A stretch of DNA of 64,000 nt. It comes from Litorimonas sp965205225 (GTDB lineage Bacteria > Pseudomonadota > Alphaproteobacteria > Caulobacterales > Maricaulaceae). Position 1 is the first letter of the stretch; each line of letters starts with the position of its first letter. Positions 46,408-55,453 of the stretch are shown piece by piece. The notes under the pieces were generated by a model. That model searched no databases, was not told where the DNA came from, and saw nothing but the letters and a program-made list of their open reading frames with translations. The DNA lies in contig CBDBFZ010000001.1 in NCBI GenBank assembly GCA_965205225.1, positions 1 to 64,000 of the forward strand, read 5' to 3'. A program made the translations under genes and the position numbers.

Positions 46408-47193
46408 TCAGGATTTCTTCGGAGGTTGCGGACGCTCAAAAATGAGTTCCGAATCCGATGACTGCTCAGCGGAAAATCTATATCCGTTTTCGCCAAAGTC
46501 TTTCAGATCTATGGCCGCATCGATCCGGTTCTGGATGACCCAGCGCGCGAACAGTCCACGGCCGAATTTAGTATAATATTGGATCGGGCGGGCATTGCCG
46601 TCTTTCTCTTCGAGGAATTTCACATTGATCACCGGGCGGTCGAGCGCCTTGGCATTGACCGCTTTGAAATATTCGTTGGAGGCGAGGTTCAAAACCGTCT
46701 GATCGTGATACCCGTTCATGTCGGCGCGAATCTGCTCGCCGAGCATCTTGCCCCAGAATTGGTAGAGGTTTGCGCCGCGGTCATTTTGCATCCGCGTGCC
46801 CATCTCCAGACGATAGGGCTGGATTTCATCCATCGGGCGCAGCAGGCCATAAAGGCCTGACAAGATCCGCAAATGATCCTGGGCATAATTGAGGTCACTA
46901 TCCGACAGGCTCTTGGCGTCCAGCCCCCAATAGACGTCACCATCAAAGGCTAAGCCCGCCGGTTTCATGCCGTCGGCTTTGCCGTTCAGATCGAACCGGT
47001 CGAACCGATCGACATTCAGTTTGGCCAGATTATCAGATAGGTGCATCAGTCGTTTCAAATCGCCAAGTGTTTGCGACTTGGCGGTCTTGGCCAGGATCTT
47101 TGTCCCGTCCAGCATTCGCGGACGGGTCACAGGCACGTCGCCGTCATAAGCGTCCATGTTCAGTTTTTTGGCAGGGGAAAGAAGAGTTAGCAT
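46408..47193 (-). CDS. yaaA: Peroxide stress protein YaaA
   Basis: 261 residues from the ATG at 47193 (MLTLLSPAKKLN); the open extension upstream is not conserved. GDVYWGLDAK, ILSGLYGLLRPMDEIQPYRLEMG and NLASNEYFKAV are typical of YaaA/UPF0246. The family binds DNA and lowers free iron and oxidative DNA damage under peroxide stress in E. coli. It appears intact among damaged neighbours. Confidence 0.93.
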   Translation of the reverse strand: MLTLLSPAKKLNMDAYDGDVPVTRPRMLDGTKILAKTAKSQTLGDLKRLMHLSDNLAKLNVDRFDRFDLNGKADGMKPAGLAFDGDVYWGLDAKSLSDSDLNYAQDHLRILSGLYGLLRPMDEIQPYRLEMGTRMQNDRGANLYQFWGKMLGEQIRADMNGYHDQTVLNLASNEYFKAVNAKALDRPVINVKFLEEKDGNARPIQYYTKFGRGLFARWVIQNRIDAAIDLKDFGENGYRFSAEQSSDSELIFERPQPPKKS

Positions 47194-47324
47194 AGGTGCG
47201 GCCTCATAACAGCGAGCCGGGATAGGCTGGTCCGCGTGGGTTGTGAAAAGGCACATATGTCTTCAACCGTGAGAATGCAAATATAGATTTTTAAAAACTT
47301 GTCTTCAAAAATTTGTTTTGTGGA

Positions 47325-47890
47325 CATGCCGAGTTGATTGGATTTTTCTGAGGTATCGCAACAGGGTTTTGTCCATGTCTTCAAACCTGTGATTATAGCG
47401 CCATTCCGTTTCCTTCAGCTGTAGATGAAAGGTGTGTTTGGGACCGCCATTGACCTTGGCGCGCCTAACTTTGGCCACTCCCCAAAAGCCTTTAATGCTG
47501 TTAATATGGGCCGGGGATATGGGCCGGGGATATGGGCCGGGGATATGGGTTGGACCCTTGACGAACTCGTCCCTAGAATGATCGACCCGATAATGACCAT
47601 AGCCTATATCGACAAGTCCGTTGTAGCCGCGCCAGCCATCAGCCTTGATGATGGAAGACGGGTCGGTCCGCCTCGCAGGCCCGGTCGCTCCGCTCGCGCA
47701 GAGTGCGATAGATGCGGTTGAGGGTGTTGCGGTTAAGCCCGGAGAGTTGGGTCGTTTGCAGGGCGATCAGATCAGCGGCAAACTATCGAATAATCTCCCG
47801 ACCCTTGCGGTCTGAAATGGGCGGCCCTTTTGAGTGACGATTTTTCATGGCCATAAAGTGACCGAGCTGCATATAGACCCCCGTCAACTG
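47325..47890 (-). mobile_element. Degenerate IS1595-family element, copy 5
   Basis: On the minus strand the C-terminal block (FHLQLKETEWRYNHRFEDMDK-like) is readable near 47340-47440, and the GYNGLVDIGYGHYRV-like block near 47590-47640. The N-terminal region after 47690 is fragmentary, up to a start-like end near 47860. A central part is deleted and replaced by a 13-bp tandem repeat. It is inactive. Confidence 0.75.
47505..47552. repeat. 13-bp tandem repeat, three units, inside IS1595 copy 5
   Basis: TATGGGCCGGGGA is repeated three times, with a partial unit at each end. It lies within transposase relic sequence and no longer codes. It could vary in number between strains by slippage. Confidence 0.8.
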
Positions 47891-48060
47891 GGCATGACCT
47901 CTCTTTTATTTTACATGAAGACGTAGAGATGTGAGATTGCAAATGGGGTATATAATGCCAAAGTACAAACCGATATCCAAATTTCTTCAATATGCCGAAC
48001 GAAGCGATCTGACTTTGTCATTCGAATAAATTGAAAGAATTATTGAAGCTAAACTGCTGG

Positions 48061-48423
48061 CTAGCCGCCACAGGCCGCGGAGTTACCCGGACCATTTCCT
48101 GTAGTTTCGCATATGCTAGCTTCGCCGCCACAGGCAACGTCATTCCCCGGTCCATAACCTGTTGTTTGACATGCTGTTGCGGTTGAAAGACAAGCTGCCT
48201 TGTTTCCGGGGCCATACCCAGTAATTTCACACCCCGCTGCGACAGGAAAACAAAATTCTCCACCTAATGCAGGGTCGTATGCCGGAATACAGGTTACATT
48301 TTTTTCAAATGTGTTGTCGGTTTCGGGAAATGGTGCCGCAGAAGTCTGTGCACCCGCGAAACTTCCAGAGACTATTAGAAATAGAATTGAGCAAATAAAA
48401 GCGACAAAATTTTTATGACGCAT
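48061..48423 (-). CDS. Secreted Cys-rich protein with three GPGN repeats
   Basis: 120 residues from the ATG at 48423 (MRHKNFVAFICSILFLIV), with a signal peptide cleaved near FAGAQ. The mature part has a lead segment with CIPAYDPALGGEFCFPVAAG and three repeats of about 18-19 residues: CEITGYGPGNKAAC, CQTTGYGPGNDVAC, CETTGNGPGNSAAC. Each repeat has two Cys spaced 13 apart, so disulphide-closed loops are likely. No family recognised. It is intact although neighbours are IS relics. Exported, function unknown. Confidence 0.7.
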   Translation of the reverse strand: MRHKNFVAFICSILFLIVSGSFAGAQTSAAPFPETDNTFEKNVTCIPAYDPALGGEFCFPVAAGCEITGYGPGNKAACLSTATACQTTGYGPGNDVACGGEASICETTGNGPGNSAACGG

Positions 48424-48682
48424 TTCTGTCCAGCCCGCTTTAGATTTGATGGCAATTCTGTGAGGATCACTGAACCAATCGGGACTGATCATACACAAGG
48501 AGACAAACCAATACAATACATATATCTTTACACCCGACTGAGTCTAAAGCAAATCCTTCGCAGGCTTTCCCAGTGCTTTCGTTATCGCCGCGCTCAATCA
48601 TTTGGGGCTGTCCTGGATAACTAACCCATATTTTGTTTAATTCATTGTTTTAACTGTTGTAATTGGCTGAGCGGGTCAAGGT

Positions 48683-50017
48683 GGAGGTCTCTAAGAACCA
48701 TGCATTTTGTTGTGTGATCTGATTCGCTGGTTTGGGGAGGATTTTATGATGCACGCGCCTGGATTGTTTGACTTGTCGGATCATCTTGCTCGCTTATCGG
48801 CGACAGGTGATCCGCTTGAAGCGCTGGAGCGTCATGTGGACTTTGAGGCTTTCCGAACTGTTCTGATGGAAGCCCTCGGTTATGGGGTTCGCGCCAAGGG
48901 CGGTCGGCCACCCTATGATCCGGTCACGATGTTCAAGGTGCTTGTTCTGGCGTCGATGCACAATCTGAGTGATGAACGGATGGAATTTCTGATCCGGGAT
49001 CGTTTAAGTTGGCTGCGGTTTCTGAGGTTTCAGATCGGTGAACCGACCCCGGACCAAAAGACGATTTGGCTGTTCCGTGAAAAGCTGACCCAGGAAAAGC
49101 TGACCCAGTCTGGTGCTTTCAAATCTCTGTTTGCCGCTTTTGAAGAGCAACTCTGCAAGCGCGGCTATAAACCCACGGGAGGTCAGATCGTGGATGCCAC
49201 TTTGGTGTCAGCGCCGCGCCAACGGATGAGGAAAGAAGAGAAAGAGCGGGCCAGGGCGGGTGAAAGCGCGTCCGCTATCTGGCGCGGGCGATCCTGCCAG
49301 GGCCGCACAGAAAGACACCGACGCACGAGCGGTGGTCAGCTATTCCAAGGCACGAAAGACCGCAGAAGGGGAACAGGGCGCAGGCCTTGTCGACATTTCC
49401 ATCCCTCACTTTGGGTACAAGAACCATATCAGTATTGACCGGAAATGGCGCTTTGTCCGGGGAGAGACCTGTACCCATGCGGCCCGCTATGATGGGCACG
49501 AGCTGGCATCGGTTCTGGATGCCACCAACAGCTCAAAGTCTGTTTGGGCGGATACAGCTTATCGCTCAGCCAGAAACGAAGCCTGGCTGAAAGCGCAGGG
49601 CTATCGTTCAAACATCCATCGAAAGAAGCCCCGCGGTAAACCGATGGCAAAGCACATTCGGCGCGGCAATGCGACCCGCTCCTCCATCCGTGCCTGTGTT
49701 GAACACGTCTTCGGATATGAGAAAGGGCCGATGGCGATCACGATCCGCTCAATCGGCCAGGCGCTCAATCGGCCAGGGCCGCTGGCCGGATCACCATGGT
49801 CAGCCTAAGCAACAACTTCCGCCGCCTCGTTTTCCATGAGAGACGACAGCCCATAGCCTGATTCTGTTCAAAATCCGGATCCCCCGCTTATGCAGGCCTA
49901 AATCATGCCAAAATACGCCTGTGGACACGCATTCGTCACTCTATGAAGCCTAACCTGAGAGCCGACTATAAAATTCGCCTCTATACTGGCCCCCAAACCC
50001 CGTTCGTCGAGGTGTCC
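48683..50017 (+). mobile_element. IS5-family element, copy 2 (damaged)
   Basis: 1335 bp, ends GGAGGTCTCTAAGAACC and GGTGTCC, homologous end to end with copy 1 at 19259-20578. The flanking 4-mers AGGT and ATAT do not match, so there is no visible target duplication. It differs by a 15-bp duplication and a frameshift in the transposase. Confidence 0.9.
48746..49808 (+). pseudogene. IS5-family transposase, frameshifted
   Basis: It starts MMHAPGLFDLSDHLARL and reads as copy 1, except that GAAAAGCTGACCCAG is duplicated near 49078-49107 (adding five residues). One extra base near 49283 (CTGGCGCGGGCGATCC in place of CTGGCCTGATGATCC) shifts the frame. The rest is open in the other frame to GPLAGSPWSA. 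It would need copy 1 transposase to move. Confidence 0.9.
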
Positions 50018-50232
50018 ATATGTGTAATTCAGTAGCTTGCACGGTCAAAAATACGTGTTGCGGTTGGATTCATAAAGAAAAGACTCATTTTCCCTGTAAG
50101 TTTCCTGTAAAGTAGGGAAATCAGCCGTGAGACGAGCTAGCGCCAAACTGCCTCCACTACCACGCACTCAGCGTTTACTGCCGCCCTAGAGAGGGTTCAG
50201 TATCTTAGGTAGGTTCTGACCTTAAAGAGAGG
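50018..50232. other. Intergenic, no gene seen
   Basis: 215 bp between the IS5 right end and the Gln-rich protein region. No ORF or repeat of note. Confidence 0.4.
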
Positions 50233-50510
50233 CTAAGAGAGACGGCAGCAGACCCCTCCAGCGAGCATCATATATTCGTCGCCAGATGCGGTAACGCCCA
50301 ATTCGAAAAGGCTGGCGCGCCGGTAAATTTGTGGATCAGCTTGCCAATCCCTGTTCAGATCCAGCCAAGGATAGGATAGCCGGGAAGAGTGGAGAGAATT
50401 TCTGCGGTTCTGGCCGGACCAGTTCATGGATAATGTGATGCCTGCAAAAACTTCAGGCTGGTCCAGAGCACTATCTTTGAAGTCAAGGCCGTAGCCGGGC
50501 TCGTTCCAGG
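50233..50510 (-). pseudogene. Possible frameshifted C-terminal part of the Gln-rich protein
   Basis: An open stretch with natural-looking composition: NEPGYGLDFKDSALDQPEV, then GITLSMNWSGQ, YPWLDLNRDWQ and SLFELGVTASGDEYMML. It overlaps the end of the Gln-rich ORF in another frame and has no start of its own. Either a frameshift near 50500 severed it, or it is a separate lost gene. Confidence 0.4.
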
Positions 50511-51451
50511 GAGTCTGCCCCTGCACACGCGACGCTGTTTGGGCCATTTGTGCAGGCATCGGCTTCTTCTTGGGCAGCAAAATCAGGATTGTAGATATTA
50601 TAAGCTGAATTGCCTCTGCCATAATCGCGAAGGACGCCTGAGGCTAAATTTTGCGAAGAATACTGAGTGGCCAGCTGTTCAGACATATTATTGGCCCACT
50701 CATCAGGCGCGTTTGCATAGGCCGTTGCCTCAATCTGAGACATGCCAATTGATAGACCATGGGCCAAACGTTGTTGATATTCTTGCTGCTCACGAATGCG
50801 GGTTTGCGCAGCCTGCTGCTGTGCAATCAGGTTATTCAGCGGGCCGTGTATTCCGTAAAGGGAGCTAAGCGCACTAGCATATTGCAATTGCTGCTGCGTT
50901 ACGACCCCAGACTGACCCGCTGGGACGTTTGCGGGCAGGTTCTGACCGTGTAGGACTGTCGGCGCTGTACGGGCCGCCTGTGGCCCTGCGCCAATCATTC
51001 CCATGAACAATTGTTGCTGGTGTGCGCGCTGGTTTTGCGCATTCGCAGCGTTCAACATGGCTTGATTTTGCGCCTGCGCGGCGGCGAAGTTACCGCTTCC
51101 GAATGATCCGTCGGCATCCATCAACAATCCGCCAAGCGCTCCCAAACGGTCTTTTGTTGACAATTTGGCTGGCTGTGGCGCTGACAGGTAGGGCAAGGCC
51201 GGTTGCGGCACAGGCTGCTGACTCTGCTGACCCTGCTGCGACATTGCGGCCATATGTTGCGCCGCCGCTAAGGCAGGTTCTCCACTTTGCGGCGAAGGCG
51301 CTAAGGCGGGCGCTGGCGCACTTTGGGCCGTACCGCCCATATGAGTCTGAGCCTGCTGTTGAGTCTGAGTTTGCTGTGCTCTTGCGGGGGCACTTGCATA
51401 CAATAACAGCGCAGCCAAAAAAGCCGCTATCCCCAGTTTCACCATGCTCAT
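50483..51451 (-). CDS. Secreted Gln/Ala-rich protein, unknown function
   Basis: 322 residues from the ATG at 51451, with GGAGG 6 nt ahead. Signal peptide MSMVKLGIAAFLAALLLYAS ends near ARA. The mature protein has a Gln/Pro/Ala-rich segment (about 25-100, QQTQTQQQAQTH), a low-complexity Ala/Gln/Asn middle (NFAAAQAQNQAMLNAANAQNQ), and a helical part (QQQAAQTRIREQQEYQQRL). Two Cys occur near the end (DACTNGPNSVACAG). The stop may follow a frameshift. No family recognised; the composition recalls phage virion or filament-like proteins but this is only a resemblance. Confidence 0.6.
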   Translation of the reverse strand: MSMVKLGIAAFLAALLLYASAPARAQQTQTQQQAQTHMGGTAQSAPAPALAPSPQSGEPALAAAQHMAAMSQQGQQSQQPVPQPALPYLSAPQPAKLSTKDRLGALGGLLMDADGSFGSGNFAAAQAQNQAMLNAANAQNQRAHQQQLFMGMIGAGPQAARTAPTVLHGQNLPANVPAGQSGVVTQQQLQYASALSSLYGIHGPLNNLIAQQQAAQTRIREQQEYQQRLAHGLSIGMSQIEATAYANAPDEWANNMSEQLATQYSSQNLASGVLRDYGRGNSAYNIYNPDFAAQEEADACTNGPNSVACAGADSLERARLRP

Positions 51452-51499
51452 ATCAGCCTCCATCACAAATCTATTCCTGCAATTATAACAAAAACTGGC

Positions 51500-51738
51500 G
51501 CGTGGCAACATTCTGCGCGGCCTCGGTGAACGCTGTGCACCCAACACGGTTGCGAAGCTCATGCAAAGCGAAGGATTACGGGCGCAAATCGGCTATAAAC
51601 GCCGTCCCGGCAAGTATGGCACTCAACCTGCTGTCGTGGCAGCTAATCAGTTGCAGCAGGACTTCAACATCAACGCGCCTGACACTGTTTGGGTGACCGA
51701 CATCCCCTATATCCGCACGCATGAAGGTTGGCTGGTGA
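51500..51738 (+). pseudogene. IS3-family orfB fragment
   Basis: An open stretch VAKLMQSEGLRAQIGYKRRPG...NAPDTVWVTDIPYIRTHEGWL matches the region just before and at the first Asp of an IS3 integrase core. It stops abruptly at about 51738 where another IS3-type element begins. Confidence 0.75.
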
Positions 51739-52840
51739 CACGGCCCGTCAAGCTAATAGTGCCGAGGTCAAAGATCTGCGCTCGGAGGCCCGTGAACTGA
51801 AGGAGTGCGTCGCGGAACTTACCCTAGAAAACCGCTTGCTCACGTAAGCACCCTTGGGGTGAAAAAAGCATGCTCGGGGATGGAGCGACGACGCATGAGA
51901 TATCCTACATCCGAGAAGCTGAAGATCATCAAACTGGTCGAAGGCTCATATCTCCCCGCTAAGCAAACACTGGACAAGCTGGGTGTACCGAGGCGAACCT
52001 TCTATCGGTGGTATGATCCTTATCTCACTGATGGTGAGGATGGCCTCGTTGATCGGGCTTCACATCCGGGCCGGGTCTGGAACAAGATAGCTGAGACGGT
52101 TCGCTCAGATCTTCTTGACCTTGCCCTTGAATGCCCTGAGCTGTCCCCACGTGAGTTGGCGGTCCGGTTCACAGATACGCAGGGCTACTTTGTCTCTGAG
52201 AGCTCAGTGTACCGGCTTTTAAAGGCGCATGACCTCATCACCAGCCCAGCCTTTATCGTCATGAAGACGGCCAGTGAGTTCAGGGATAAAACGACGGCTC
52301 CGAACCAGATGTGGCAGACCGACTTCACTTACTTCAAGATCATCGGCTGGGGCCGGATGTATCTGTCGACAATCCTCGACGACTTCTCCCGCTACATCAT
52401 CAGCGCAGCCCCATGAAGACCTCGTATGTGACAGAGACGCTGAACATGGCACTCCAAGCTTCCGGCTGTGATCAAGCCCATGTCGTGCACAAGCCGCGAC
52501 TGCTCTCAGACAATGGGAGCTCTTATATCTCTGAAGGACTGGCAGATTACATCAAGGATCAAGGGATGAACCACGTCAGAGGCACGCCATATCACCCTCA
52601 AACCCAAGGCAAGATCGAGAGATGGCACCAGACCTTGAAGAACCGCATTCTGCTGGAGAACGACTTCTTACCGGGAGATCTGGAGTAGCAGATCGGGCGC
52701 TTCGTCGATCATTATAATCACGAACGCTACCATGAGAGCCTGAACAATGTGACGCCAGCTGACGTCTACTGCGGTCAGGCTCAAACCATCATCAACAGAC
52801 GAGAAAGGATCAAACGAAAGACTATATAGCAGCGACGCTT
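51739..52840 (+). pseudogene. IS3-type transposase (HTH plus rve integrase), broken
   Basis: It starts MRYPTSEKLKIIKLVEGSYL at about 51895, with a helix-turn-helix (TLDKLGVPRRTFYRWY), WQTDFTYFKIIGWG (Asp), LDDFSRYIIS, LLSDNGSSYIS (Asp), HHPQTQGKIERWHQT-type Glu region and NHERYHESLNNVTPADVY. A deletion after 52405 shifts the frame (RYIISAAP stop) and a TAG follows GDLE at about 52686. A short coiled-coil orfA tail (SAEVKDLRSEARELKE) precedes it. Confidence 0.85.
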
Positions 52841-53101
52841 GCAAATACCGCAAAGTCGTCGCTTAATATCAACAAAACCGATGAGCAAAGGATCCCTTAG
52901 CCTGGCCCATAATCTGTGCCACTTAATATGACGACGGACAATGTCATACTCCGCCGTATAGTTTCATTCTCGCGTAAGACCACTCAAATTGTATTCAATG
53001 TTAAGCATTGACCACATCACGGTATTTCAAACCCTGAACCCACACTCACTTGAAACGTTGCGCTGGCCCCGCTAGATGGTCGCTTACGTCCCCTGACTGC
53101 T
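52841..53101. other. Intergenic, no gene seen
   Basis: AT-rich spacer between the IS3 relic and the AstA-like gene. It probably includes the IS right end (near 52900) and possibly a promoter; nothing can be supported in detail. Confidence 0.4.
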
Positions 53102-53947
53102 GTGCCCCAACGGACCGGCTCGCGGACGCAAGCGACGAGTTCTTCCTTGGACGTCTTTCGCATCGCCACCCCTGATGACGCTGGCGCCATAGCGCGCTTC
53201 ACCAGCGCCGCCGAGGCCGGTCTGACCACCGTGCCGCGGAGCCGTGCGCGTGTGGATGCCTATATTGATGCCACCCACCGATATCTGGGTGCTGACTCAA
53301 ACGCGAACCGGCTGCTTTTCGTGGCCGAATGCGATGGCAAGGTTATGGGGATTTCCGGGATCATCCCGAAACTGGGTGTGGATCGACCGTTCTATTCCTT
53401 CAAACGCTCGCGTCACGCCCGGCAATCATCTCAAGTGGATCTGCGAACTGAATATGAGACATTGCAGCTCACCACCGACTTCGATGGCTATACGGAACTC
53501 GCTTCTATCTTTCTGGCGCCGGAAGCACGGGGTCGAGGCATTGCGCGGCTGCTTTCGCTGGGGCGGCTCTGCTTCATCGAAGCGCACAGGGATATGTTCG
53601 ACCACCGCTTGATGGCCGATATTCGCGGCTGGGTGGATGAGACTGGCGTGAGCCCGTTCTGGGAGCATCTCACATCCAAGTTCATTGATACGGATTTCGA
53701 AATCGCCGACCGTCTGTCGGCGTCGGATGGGCGTTTCATCATGGAACTCCTGCCGAGTCTGCCGATACTGATGAACTTGCTGCCAGACGCGGCGCGAATC
53801 TGTGCCGGGCGACCCCACGCCATATCACGTTTAACCGCCGCGCGAAGTGATGAGGCCGATCCAAATGGTGTCACAGGTATTTCCTTGATAAGTGATTTCG
53901 TGAAATCCGGTTTACCCGAAAATGCGGCAGACCCGGCAATTTCATAA
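53102..53947 (+). pseudogene. Arginine N-succinyltransferase-like protein, C-terminally replaced
   Basis: 281 residues (GTG start at 53102; a later start is possible). AstA blocks are present: FRIATPDDAGAIARF, GLTTVPRSR, PFYSFKRSRHAR, YETLQLTTDFDGYTELASIFL, ARGRGIARLLSLGRLCFIEA, IRGWVDETGVSPFWEHL, FIMELLPSLPIL. AstA has about 340 residues and makes N2-succinylarginine from succinyl-CoA and arginine. Here homology ends at about 53820, before the expected GYVDIFD tail; the rest overlaps, in antisense, the severed end of a TPR lipoprotein gene. Probably non-functional. Confidence 0.7.
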
Positions 53948-53966
53948 AGGGCATATGACTTCATAA
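53850..53966 (-). pseudogene. C-terminal fragment of the TPR lipoprotein, severed by IS1595
   Basis: Joining 53966 to 54449-54456 across the IS restores a single frame: SLARQEQSA-IMKSYALYEIAG, then SAAFSGKPDFTKSLIKEI. This extends the helical repeats of the 54457-55445 gene. The true stop was probably lost at the junction with the AstA-like gene. Confidence 0.75.
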
Positions 53967-54456
53967 TTGCAGATGGGTCATGCCTAGTTGATTGGCTCCG
54001 CAGTAGGATCTAAGTCACTGTATGCTATGAAAATCATCACTCAAAAGGTTCGCATCTGTCCGAGCGCAAAATTCGGGAGGTCGTTCGCTGCTTTGCCGCT
54101 AATCTGACAACCCTGCAAACAGCCCAACTGACAGGGCTTAACCGTAACACCATCAACCGGATCTACCGCGCTCTTCGCGAACGCATCCATTGGGCCTGCG
54201 AGGCGGACAAACCCTTCTTCGGCGTGGTCGATGTTGATGAAAGCTATTTCGGCGCAACCCGCGTCAACGGCATCGAAGGCTTCTGGGGGCTGGCCAAGGT
54301 GCGTCTAGCGAAGTTTAAGGGCGTTCCAAAACACACCTTTCATCTACACCTGAAGGAAACGGAATGGAGATATAATCACAGGCTTGAAGACAAGTACAAA
54401 ACCCTGTTAAGATACTTCAGAGAAAATCCAATCAACTGGGCAAGACCCTTGCAGAT
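53967..54456. repeat. 8-bp target duplication TTGCAGAT around IS1595 copy 2
   Basis: TTGCAGAT at 53967-53974 and 54449-54456, immediately outside the IS1595 ends. An 8-bp duplication is the known signature of this family. Confidence 0.92.
53975..54448 (+). mobile_element. IS1595-family internal-deletion derivative (474 bp), copy 2
   Basis: Both ends are kept (GGGTCATGCCTAGTTGATTGG and CCAATCAACTGGGCAAGACCC), but about 260 bp are missing between CGCGTCAA (early) and CAACGGCATCGAAGG (late) compared with copy 3. The transposase is thus in-frame deleted (DESYFGATRVNGIEGFWGL), losing the central catalytic part. It could be moved in trans, as for a MITE. Confidence 0.92.
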
Positions 54457-55445
54457 TGTTCCTGACGAGCCAGAGACAAAGCCTCTTGAAGATCCGGAGC
54501 TGAGGTTTCCGACCAGCCTGCATCTGCAAGCCGAGTCGTAATTCGGCTGAGAGACCGGGCTTGTTCCTGAAATTTTGGAGCGCTTTTTGCGACCTTTTTC
54601 GCTCTGTTGATATAATCTCTGGCCTCTGATGTGTTTCCAGTCAGGATCATGGCATAGGCAATGTCACGGAGAATCCCGGCGGCAAAATATCCATTCTCTT
54701 GAGAGACCGCGACAATTTCGGCTTCTGGTGCAAGGTCCTCAACAATATCGGAGCGGCCTGCTTTTGCGGCGACCGCCATGATATCCGTCATCGCAATGCC
54801 TCTATAGTAACTGAACCGAACATTGATGCGTCGCGCTAACTGAATGGCGTCATCATATTGTCCGGATTTCGCTGTCAGGGCCGCTATTTCTCGTATGGTG
54901 CGATCGCGACAGGTGTCCTCACTATCTGTTATGCCCGGTAGACTTTCTGCCATGCGGGCAGCCTCGGAAAGGTGGCCGTGAACGCCCCGGGCCGTCACGA
55001 GTTTTGCGTTAATGTCAGCTCTCTTATCATCACTGGAAATATTGATTGCCGTAAGGCGGTCAATCAGGTCCAGGCCTTTTGTCGAGCGGGTTAGCTTCGA
55101 GAAACTCAGAGTAAGTTCTGACGCCGCTGTTTCGCGGCGTGTCTCATCGGTAATTTCCTCTGACTTGTCGATGGCCTCTGCGATCAACTCATGGACTTTG
55201 CGTGGCTGACCCATAGCGTCATAGGCAATGGCGAGTTCATTTGCACTCGTGGTCCAGTCGAAAGGGTCTGCAATAGCGACATGACTGTCACGGGCCCGTT
55301 CGAGTAGACATTCGGCGCGCACATCCATTCCGGCACAGACGATCTGCTTCGGTTTGATAGCTGAGGTTTCACAACCGGCCGTCACCGTGACCGCTAGAAC
55401 GAAAAGCGAAGCTGCGGCGATGATCTTAATCGTCGGTTTAGCCAT
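54432..55445 (-). pseudogene. TPR-type lipoprotein, 3' end cut by IS1595 copy 2
   Basis: 337 codons are open from MAKPTIKIIAAASLFVLAV; a lipobox VTAGC gives a lipidated Cys at about 25. Helical repeats follow, of TPR/SEL1 or PrsW-like spacing (ANELAIAYDAMGQPRKVHELI, IREIAALTAKSGQYDDAIQLA, LRDIAYAMILTGNTSEARDYI). The last five codons (VLPS and stop) come from the IS. The protein may still be made in truncated form. Surface or periplasmic scaffold role is a guess; no family name is certain. Confidence 0.75.
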
Positions 55446-55453
55446 GTTTGATC

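Noticed and set aside
47505..47552. CRISPR-like short repeat array
   Set aside because: The units are 13 bp, adjacent, without spacers, and lie inside a transposase relic; no cas genes are near. No CRISPR array was seen elsewhere in the window.
48679..50021. Target duplication around IS5 copy 2
   Set aside because: The 4-mers next to the ends are AGGT and ATAT, which differ; the ends were probably rearranged after insertion.
50233..51451. Prophage structural gene
   Set aside because: The Gln-rich composition recalls some virion proteins, but no other phage gene is nearby and the protein has a secretory signal peptide.
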